Source of the DNA: an uncultured Clostridia bacterium
Lineage (GTDB): Bacteria > Bacillota_A > Clostridia > Oscillospirales > Oscillospiraceae
Assembly: GCA_946059285.1 (NCBI GenBank)
Contig: CAMGMW010000070.1
Span: 1-6,553 of the forward strand
Direction of reading: 5' to 3'
DNA length: 6,553 nucleotides
Made by a program: the position numbers and the translations under genes. The notes under the pieces were generated by a model. It was not told where the DNA came from and searched no databases. It saw nothing but the letters and a program-made list of their open reading frames with translations. Shown in pieces: positions 1 through 4,484 of this stretch. Within the stretch, counting starts at the first letter, position 1, and every line of letters starts with the position of its first letter.

Positions 1-1
1 G

Positions 2-1111
2 ATCATGCTCGGTCGTCCGCTGCTGGCAGATCCGGAATGGCCAAACAAGGCGTTTGCCGGAAGAGTGGAAGATATCTGCCCCTGTATCGGCTGTCAGGAA
101 GGCTGTATCAACGAGTTTGTGGACGGCGGGCATCCGCAGTGCGCGGTCAATCCCCGCACCGCCTTTGAGTACTCAATTCCCGCGGTGCCGGATAAGGCGG
201 AGCAGCCAAAACGGATCGCAGTCATTGGTGCCGGTCCTGCAGGCAGCAATTTCGCGTTGGAAGCAGCGCGCAGAGGGCACAGAATCGATCTGTATGAAAA
301 ATCCGGTAGAATCGGCGGAAAGATGATCCCCGGTTCCGTGCCGAGAAACAAGTTTGACTTTGATAATTATCGGATTTTTGTGGAAAACAACGTTCTGAAA
401 GCCAATGAGGAGGGAAAACTGCGGCTGTATCTGAACACGGAGGCGACGGCGGAGCGCTTGAAGCAGGAAGGCTATGACGTTATCGTGACCGCCGTCGGTA
501 CGGATGCCGCAACCCTGAAGTTGCCGAATATGGAGCAGGTGAAAACCGTGCAGGCAACCCATCTGTTGGCTGATCCTTCCGTGTTGGGTGACGCGAAAAA
601 AATTGTTGTCATTGGCGGCGGCGTTGTCGGCTGTGAGACGGCATACTGGCTTTCATATGAGCATGCGAAGGATGTGACGGTGGTGGAAATGCTGCCATAT
701 TTTATGGACGGCTCCTGCACGGCAAACCGAGGGCATCTGATCTATTACATGAAGAAAAACGGCGTGCGGCTGATGAACATGACAAAGGTTGTCGGCTTTG
801 GAGAAAACGCGGTGAAGGTCAGCAGAAATACCCATAAAAATGTCCCGAATCCGTATAATACCTGGCAACCGATCCTTCCGAAGAACGTGGTCAATCCGCT
901 GGCACCGAAGATCGCCGACGAGTATGAAGAGGAAACACTGAATGCCGATTTGGTGGTATTCGCAATGGGCGGCAGAGCAAACGAAAGCCTGTTCTATCAG
1001 CTTCAGGAAGCAAAGGCGGCACCGGAGCTTTACAATATCGGCGACAGCTTTGCCGGCGGCAGGGTGCTGGAAGCAAATCGTGCTGCGTTCCGGCTGGCGC
1101 GTGAGATTTAA
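2..1111 (+). CDS. NADH:flavin oxidoreductase, Old Yellow Enzyme / 2,4-dienoyl-CoA (2-enoate) reductase type, 5' truncated by window
   Basis: C-terminal part of a multidomain FMN/4Fe-4S/FAD reductase that passes electrons from NAD(P)H through FAD and an Fe-S cluster to FMN, to reduce an activated C=C bond. The reading frame is open to the window edge, so the FMN-binding TIM barrel lies mostly outside; the visible part opens at its end (GRPLLADPEW). Numbering from the Met at base 5, cysteines 27, 30, 34 and 46 form C-x2-C-x3-C-x11-C, the 4Fe-4S spacing of E. coli 2,4-dienoyl-CoA reductase. GAGPAG (75-80) and the following GRIGGKM mark the FAD Rossmann fold; GGGVVG (204-209) marks the NAD(P)H fold; a C-terminal IGD (345-347) is the usual flavin contact. 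Residues about 274-308, rich in Asn and Pro, look like an insertion relative to FadH-like enzymes. Stop TAA overlaps the next gene's Shine-Dalgarno. The family call is firm; the substrate cannot be read because the FMN-site residues are missing. Confidence 0.93.
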   Translation: MMLGRPLLADPEWPNKAFAGRVEDICPCIGCQEGCINEFVDGGHPQCAVNPRTAFEYSIPAVPDKAEQPKRIAVIGAGPAGSNFALEAARRGHRIDLYEKSGRIGGKMIPGSVPRNKFDFDNYRIFVENNVLKANEEGKLRLYLNTEATAERLKQEGYDVIVTAVGTDAATLKLPNMEQVKTVQATHLLADPSVLGDAKKIVVIGGGVVGCETAYWLSYEHAKDVTVVEMLPYFMDGSCTANRGHLIYYMKKNGVRLMNMTKVVGFGENAVKVSRNTHKNVPNPYNTWQPILPKNVVNPLAPKIADEYEEETLNADLVVFAMGGRANESLFYQLQEAKAAPELYNIGDSFAGGRVLEANRAAFRLAREI

Positions 1112-1116
1112 GGAGG
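1110..1116 (+). promoter_or_regulatory. Ribosome binding site of the aconitase X large subunit, merged with upstream stop codon
   Basis: AAGGAGG sits 7 bases before the ATG at 1124. Its first two bases are the last two of the reductase stop codon TAA (1109-1111), so a ribosome finishing the reductase stops on the initiation site of the next gene. This fixes the start of the large subunit and ties the two genes into one transcript. Confidence 0.85.
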
Positions 1117-1123
1117 CAATGAT

Positions 1124-2404
1124 ATGCAGTTAACCGTTGAACAACAGGAGATTTTAAATGGCGCAAAGGGTGAAACCATGGCAAAGGTCATGAAGACCCT
1201 TGTGATGTTTGGGGAAGCCTTCGGCGCGGAAAAAATGGTGCCGGTCACCTCAAAGTATAACCATCTGGTGACCTCCTTCGGCTTGGGCGTTTTGCAGCCG
1301 GTATATGATCTGATGGAACAGCTCATTGCGGCGGGCGCTGTTTCCGGGCAGAAATTCTCCGTTGATCCCCGTCCGCTGGACAAAAATGTCCCCAGCAATC
1401 TGCTTCAAAATCTTGTTTTCAAAAAATTCATGTACAATCGGCAGGACTACTATGAGGATCAGCTTACCAAACTGGGTCTGATGGATAAAGATGCCTTTAC
1501 CTGCACCTGCTATATGGATGCAGTGGGCAACAAACCGGAAAAAGGCGATGTTTTAAGCTGGTCGGAGTCCTCCGCGGTGGTCTATGCGAACTCCGTGCTC
1601 GGCGCGCGCTGCAACCGCAATTCCGGCATCATGGATTTAATGGGCTCCATCGTAGGCTATGTGCCATATTTTGGTCTGCTGACGGACGAGGGGCGCAGGG
1701 CAAGCTGGATTGTAAAGATTGAGACATCAAAGAAGCCGGAGGCACAGCTTCTCGGCTCCGCCATCGGCATGAAGGTCATGGAGGACGTGCCGTATGTCAT
1801 CGGTCTGGACCGCTGGCTGGGGACGGAACTGGACGATGCGGTTTGTACCTATCTCAAGGATTTGGGGGCAGCCACCGCATCAAACGGCGCCGTGGGTCTG
1901 TATCATATTGAAAACCTGACGCCGGAAGCAAAGGAGTTCGGTGGAAAGCTACTTAAGGAAAACGCAAAGGTCTATGTCATTGACGATGCGGAGTTGCAGC
2001 GGGTCAGAGACAGCTATCCGGTGATCTGGAAGAATCCGGAAGCAAAGCCAAAGCTATGCTTCATGGGCTGTCCCCATATGTCCCTGCAGCAGCTTAAGGA
2101 CTGGACCGAACGGGTAGAAGCCGGTCTGAAGGAGGCGGGCAACAAAAAGGTGGTCATTCCGACCGTATTTACTGCAGCTCCCGCTGTGCTCAAAGAATTT
2201 GAGCAGACACCATATGCTGCACGACTGAGAGAAACAGGCGTCATCACCTCATATATCTGCCCGCTGATGTATATGAACAATCCGCTGTGCGGGAAAATGC
2301 CGGTCATCACCTCCTCCAACAAGCTGCGTACCTACACCAGTGCCCGGTATTATACTGACGATGAAATTCTGCTCCAGATCACAAAGGGAGGAAGTAAGCA
2401 ATGA
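1124..2404 (+). CDS. Aconitase X catalytic (large) subunit, DUF521 family dehydratase
   Basis: Predicted catalytic subunit of a two-subunit aconitase X. Characterised family members dehydrate cis-3-hydroxy-L-proline (bacteria) or phosphomevalonate (archaea) with an Fe-S cluster. Family signatures are in order: HLVTS (47-51), a TC-x-CY segment with Cys127 and Cys129, SESSAVVYANSVLGAR (147-162), SNGAVGLYHIENLTPEA (253-269), MGCPHMS (314-320, Cys316) and ICP (378-380, Cys379). Cys127, Cys316 and Cys379 are the natural cluster-ligand candidates by position; Cys163, Cys312 and Cys389 are additional. Length (426 aa) fits a stand-alone large subunit rather than a fused protein. The start is set by AAGGAGG 7 bases upstream, 12 bases after the reductase stop. 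Its TGA overlaps the small-subunit ATG (ATGA, 2401-2404). The neighbouring enoate-type reductase argues against a pure hydroxyproline role, but that is inference; the substrate is unassigned. Confidence 0.9.
   Translation: MQLTVEQQEILNGAKGETMAKVMKTLVMFGEAFGAEKMVPVTSKYNHLVTSFGLGVLQPVYDLMEQLIAAGAVSGQKFSVDPRPLDKNVPSNLLQNLVFKKFMYNRQDYYEDQLTKLGLMDKDAFTCTCYMDAVGNKPEKGDVLSWSESSAVVYANSVLGARCNRNSGIMDLMGSIVGYVPYFGLLTDEGRRASWIVKIETSKKPEAQLLGSAIGMKVMEDVPYVIGLDRWLGTELDDAVCTYLKDLGAATASNGAVGLYHIENLTPEAKEFGGKLLKENAKVYVIDDAELQRVRDSYPVIWKNPEAKPKLCFMGCPHMSLQQLKDWTERVEAGLKEAGNKKVVIPTVFTAAPAVLKEFEQTPYAARLRETGVITSYICPLMYMNNPLCGKMPVITSSNKLRTYTSARYYTDDEILLQITKGGSKQ
2387..2392 (+). promoter_or_regulatory. Ribosome binding site of the aconitase X small subunit
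   Basis: GGAGGA lies 8 bases before the ATG at 2401, inside the last codons of the large subunit. With the ATGA stop/start overlap it should give coupled, near-equal synthesis of the two subunits. Confidence 0.75.
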
Positions 2405-2844
2405 AGACATTTCAGGGACGAGTTGTAACTCCGGGTACAGCCAAGGCTGCCGCACTGGTCTCGCACGGCGGACTCAACACATTGGCATCCTTTCAGAAAT
2501 CTCTGCAGTTTGGGGATAAGACCGCAAAATGCAACGACCAGAGCAACCCTGACCTATATGGCAAGCCCATGGCAGGAGCCGCATTGTGCCTCCCGCAGAC
2601 CATCGGCTCCACCACCGGCGGTCTGGTGCTCTACTGCGCCTGTGCGATGAAGCGGCAGCCGGCCTGTATGCTGTTCGCCAACCGCATTGACTCCCTCGCT
2701 GCCGCGGGTGCAATTCTGGCCGAAGTTTGGCTGGATGACGTCAGTATGCCCGTGGTAGATTCCCTTGGCGAGGAGTTTCTGGATTATGTGCACGACGGTA
2801 TGACCGTTACCGTCGGGGAAAACGGTCTGGTCACGGTCGAATGA
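2401..2844 (+). CDS. Aconitase X swivel (small) subunit, DUF126 family
   Basis: Small subunit expected to pair with the DUF521 protein just upstream and complete the active site. It is a single swivelling beta/alpha domain of 147 aa, close to the usual size for separate AcnX small subunits. The recognisable core runs from the Asp/Asn-rich stretch DQSNPDLYGKPMAG (46-59) through LPQTIGSTTGG (64-74) to ANRIDSLAAAGAILAE (93-108) and PVVD (117-120). GSTTGG sits where the family usually has a GRGSSS-like loop carrying a catalytic serine, so Ser70 is the likely equivalent; the loop is divergent (Thr-Thr-Gly-Gly after the Ser), which may reflect a different substrate. The start is fixed by the 4-base overlap with the large subunit and GGAGGA 8 bases upstream. 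The stop TGA (2842-2844) again overlaps the next ATG. Function follows its partner; substrate unknown. Confidence 0.88.
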   Translation: MKTFQGRVVTPGTAKAAALVSHGGLNTLASFQKSLQFGDKTAKCNDQSNPDLYGKPMAGAALCLPQTIGSTTGGLVLYCACAMKRQPACMLFANRIDSLAAAGAILAEVWLDDVSMPVVDSLGEEFLDYVHDGMTVTVGENGLVTVE

Positions 2845-3560
2845 TGGTGCGAAAAAAAAGGCGCTGGCTGCTCCCACTGATCGTCGGTCTTTTCCTTCTG
2901 CTGCTGACAGCGGTGCTGCTCGTCTTATCCCATTGGAATCTGCTGCCCACCAAAAGCTATACGGCGGAGGATTTTGATATTGAAACAGCGGTCAGTCCGG
3001 TGGACTTTAACGGAAACGGCGTGGATGACTATAGGGATCTTCTGCTCGGTGCGCGACAGGATGCGGAGAATCATCCGGTTTATGACGGACGCTACTATAA
3101 CGAAGCTTATCCACCGGATGACATTGGTGTCTGCACCGACGTGGTGTGGCGTGCGTTTCGCAATGCGGGCTACTGCCTGCGTGACATGGTGGACTTGGAT
3201 ATTGCCCTGCGACCAGAGGCATATCCCCATATCACGCATCGTGATGATCATATCGACTTTCGGCGGGTGCGGAACCTTCGCATCTTTTTCGAAACCTACG
3301 CGATCTGCCTGACCACAGATCCGTCGCAAATTGACCAGTGGCAGCCGGGAGACATCGTGGTGTTCGGAGACAACCAGCATATTGGGATCGTTTCTGACCG
3401 TCGGACACGGAACGGAACCGTATATATCATCCATAACGGTGGACAGCCAAATCGGGAGGAGGACTATCTGAGTCGGACAAATTTAGAAATCTTGGGACAT
3501 TACCGTTTTGACGCCAGCCTCGTAGAGCCGGACTTTCTAATTGCCTGGCAGGAAGAATAA
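2841..3560 (+). CDS. Membrane-anchored DUF1287 domain protein with EF-hand-like loop
   Basis: Predicted extracytoplasmic protein of 239 aa. A basic N-terminus (VRKKRR) is followed by one hydrophobic segment (about 9-30), which I read as a signal anchor or uncleaved signal peptide; no lipobox Cys is present. Residues 55-66 (DFNGNGVDDYRD) fit a calcium-binding EF-hand/dockerin-like loop with acidic or Asn residues at positions 1, 3, 5, 9 and 12. The DUF1287 core follows: GVCTDVVWRAF (Cys98), HIDFRRVRNL, WQPGDIVVF, HIGIVSD (His180) and IHNGG (His198). The Cys/His order and the GDIV...HIGIV pattern resemble NlpC/P60-type cysteine peptidases or amidases, but activity for this family is not established to my knowledge. 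It starts in an ATGA overlap with the aconitase X small subunit and has no good Shine-Dalgarno of its own, so coupled translation is likely; ATG 2844 is an equally possible start. How it serves a dehydratase operon is unclear. Confidence 0.88.
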   Translation: MMVRKKRRWLLPLIVGLFLLLLTAVLLVLSHWNLLPTKSYTAEDFDIETAVSPVDFNGNGVDDYRDLLLGARQDAENHPVYDGRYYNEAYPPDDIGVCTDVVWRAFRNAGYCLRDMVDLDIALRPEAYPHITHRDDHIDFRRVRNLRIFFETYAICLTTDPSQIDQWQPGDIVVFGDNQHIGIVSDRRTRNGTVYIIHNGGQPNREEDYLSRTNLEILGHYRFDASLVEPDFLIAWQEE

Positions 3561-3568
3561 CACAACGG

Positions 3569-3632
3569 CGCGCTGCAGAATCACCAATGATGTCATGCTT
3601 TCCGCAATGACATCACGGGATTCTGCAGCGCG
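3569..3632. repeat. Long interrupted inverted repeat, possible terminator for the - strand CYTH gene
   Basis: The outer arms (3569-3582 and 3619-3632) pair over 14 bases and contain CTGCAGAATC/GATTCTGCAG. The inner arms (3588-3598 and 3604-3614) pair over 11 bases around a 5-base loop. An internal loop of 5 and 4 bases separates them. It begins 9 bases after the DUF1287 stop. On the + strand the following bases are only weakly T-rich; on the - strand the bases beyond 3569 read GTTGTGTTATTCTT, so it may act mainly as a terminator for the CYTH gene. A small mobile palindromic element is an alternative, testable by looking for further genomic copies. Confidence 0.6.
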
Positions 3633-3646
3633 TTATTGCTCTTGGA

Positions 3647-3692
3647 AGCACCGCACAACTGCGTCTGCCGAATTGTGCGGTGCTGCCTTTAT
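3647..3692 (+). terminator. Rho-independent terminator of the reductase/aconitase X/DUF1287 operon
   Basis: A perfect 12-bp stem (AGCACCGCACAA at 3647-3658 with TTGTGCGGTGCT at 3673-3684) encloses a 14-base loop and is followed on the + strand by GCCTTTATTTTA. It lies 86 bases after the DUF1287 stop and its T-rich tail runs into the last codons of the convergent CYTH gene, so the two transcripts overlap at their 3' ends. The loop is longer than ideal and the T-run is broken, hence moderate confidence. Confidence 0.65.
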
Positions 3693-4282
3693 TTTAACAT
3701 GTTTGCCCGGGCGAATTTGCTTCGCGGCTCTTTCACGAGACCGTAGCGTTCGCAAAGCGTCTGCGCAAGCTGTGCCGTCTCCGTTGGCGCACCTTCCAGC
3801 AGTTCCAGCTCCAGTTCGGAAAAGGGCTGTTTTTCTGTTTCGCCGCGAAGAAAGCCCGTATCCACCGCCAGCTCGGCACGACTGCCGTCCAAAAAGCGAA
3901 GCACCACATGTCGGCGCAAAAACTCCGCGCCGCAAATGGGAATCAGCTCCGGGGCATCCAGGAGCGCGGAGGGTGCACCACATTCTGTCAGATAGCGCAC
4001 GGTTGCGCGCGACAGCTCCGGTGCCTCGGCTTCCCACTCATTGCGGGCATGCGGATCCGACATCGGCGTTTTAACGCAGATAACACTGCGCGTTCCCTCC
4101 AGCCGGCGGCGAATGGTCCAATGCAATTCGGAAAACCGGCGGTTCGGTGTGTCATAGTATATGCTTTTCATGCAGGTCTTCTGCCATGCGCCGTCTGCGA
4201 GAGCAAGAATCAAAGGATCCGACGGAATCAATTCCGTCTGCCGCTCCCGCAATGCCAGCTTAAATTCAACTTCAATACCCAT
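3689..4282 (-). CDS. CYTH domain protein (triphosphate tunnel metalloenzyme fold)
   Basis: Stand-alone CYTH protein of 197 aa, probably cytosolic. It starts with the defining ExExK motif (Glu4, Glu6, Lys8) and then shows YYDTP (42-46), an arginine cluster RRR (58-60), a lysine strand VKTP (70-73), acidic Glu82/Glu84/Glu86, AVDTG (139-143), the alternating acidic strand ELELEL (156-161) and Lys189 near the end. This ring of acidic and basic residues lines the tunnel that binds metal and triphosphate. Members include inorganic triphosphatases, thiamine triphosphatases and class IV adenylate cyclases; the sequence alone does not decide among them, though a bacterial inorganic triphosphatase is the default. 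No CHAD domain follows. The start is set by GGAGGG 6 bases upstream and by a promoter ending about 26 bases before the ATG. It converges on the DUF1287 operon and diverges from spoIIE. Confidence 0.85.
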   Translation of the reverse strand: MGIEVEFKLALRERQTELIPSDPLILALADGAWQKTCMKSIYYDTPNRRFSELHWTIRRRLEGTRSVICVKTPMSDPHARNEWEAEAPELSRATVRYLTECGAPSALLDAPELIPICGAEFLRRHVVLRFLDGSRAELAVDTGFLRGETEKQPFSELELELLEGAPTETAQLAQTLCERYGLVKEPRSKFARANMLK

Positions 4283-4288
4283 GCCGTT

Positions 4289-4294
4289 CCCTCC
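4289..4294 (-). promoter_or_regulatory. Ribosome binding site of the CYTH gene
   Basis: GGAGGG on the - strand, 6 bases before the ATG at 4282. It supports this start, which places the ExExK motif at residues 4-8 as expected for the family. Confidence 0.8.
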
Positions 4295-4308
4295 GTTTCA
4301 CGCTGTTA

Positions 4309-4337
4309 ATCATATCATCCGCATTCCCTGCTGTCAA
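4309..4337 (-). promoter_or_regulatory. Housekeeping (sigma-A type) promoter of the CYTH gene
   Basis: On the - strand TTGACA (4337-4332) is followed after exactly 17 bases by TATGAT (4314-4309). That is a perfect -35, a 5-of-6 -10 and the optimal spacing. Transcription would begin near 4302, giving a leader of about 20 bases that just accommodates the GGAGGG site, so little room remains for leader-based control. Confidence 0.8.
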
Positions 4338-4347
4338 CGATGTAACT

Positions 4348-4384
4348 GCGCGGGAGAATCCGAGATATTTTTTGTCTCCCGCGC
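4348..4384. repeat. Perfect 10-bp inverted repeat in the divergent control region
   Basis: GCGCGGGAGA (4348-4357) and TCTCCCGCGC (4375-4384) are exact reverse complements separated by a 17-base AT-rich spacer containing a run of six T. It lies 10 bases upstream of the CYTH -35 and 43 bases upstream of the candidate spoIIE -10. It could be an operator for both genes, or a hairpin that blocks stray transcription; the sequence does not choose between these. Confidence 0.55.
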
Positions 4385-4397
4385 TACTTCTCGTATT

Positions 4398-4433
4398 TTC
4401 CGACAGTTTCGGCGCTGCGTTGTGTGTTAAAAT
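4398..4433 (+). promoter_or_regulatory. Candidate spoIIE promoter with a possible Spo0A-type box
   Basis: TGTTAAAAT (4425-4433) is an extended -10 element (TGn followed by a 5-of-6 TATAAT match). No good -35 lies at 17 bases. Instead TTCCGACA (4398-4405) lies 22 bases upstream of the hexamer. Its GACA resembles a -35, and its reverse complement TGTCGGAA differs by one base from the Spo0A box core TGTCGAA. In Bacillus, spoIIE and spoIIG promoters are Spo0A-activated sigma-A promoters with over-long spacing and boxes over the -35, so this arrangement fits. It rests on short matches. Confidence 0.4.
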
Positions 4434-4470
4434 CATATCAAATTTTCTGATAGATATGACCTGGCGGGAT

Positions 4471-4476
4471 GGAGGG
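4471..4476 (+). promoter_or_regulatory. Ribosome binding site of spoIIE
   Basis: GGAGGG, 8 bases before the ATG at 4485. It decides the start in the SpoIIE frame; the ATG at 4469, which overlaps this site, opens a different frame and is not used. Confidence 0.8.
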
Positions 4477-4484
4477 ATATACGA

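Noticed and set aside
2925..3434. Open - strand frame of 169 codons opposite the DUF1287 gene
   Set aside because: No ribosome binding site or domain resemblance is visible. The + strand frame carries the full DUF1287 motif set.
3541..4074. Open + strand frame of 177 codons
   Set aside because: It overlaps the CYTH gene on the opposite strand and runs through both hairpins, with low-complexity Arg/Pro/Ala composition and no family resemblance. The - strand frame has clear CYTH motifs, a ribosome binding site and a promoter.
4332..4338. TGTCAAC as a second Spo0A box
   Set aside because: The bases coincide exactly with the TTGACA -35 of the well-spaced CYTH promoter on the - strand, which explains them better.
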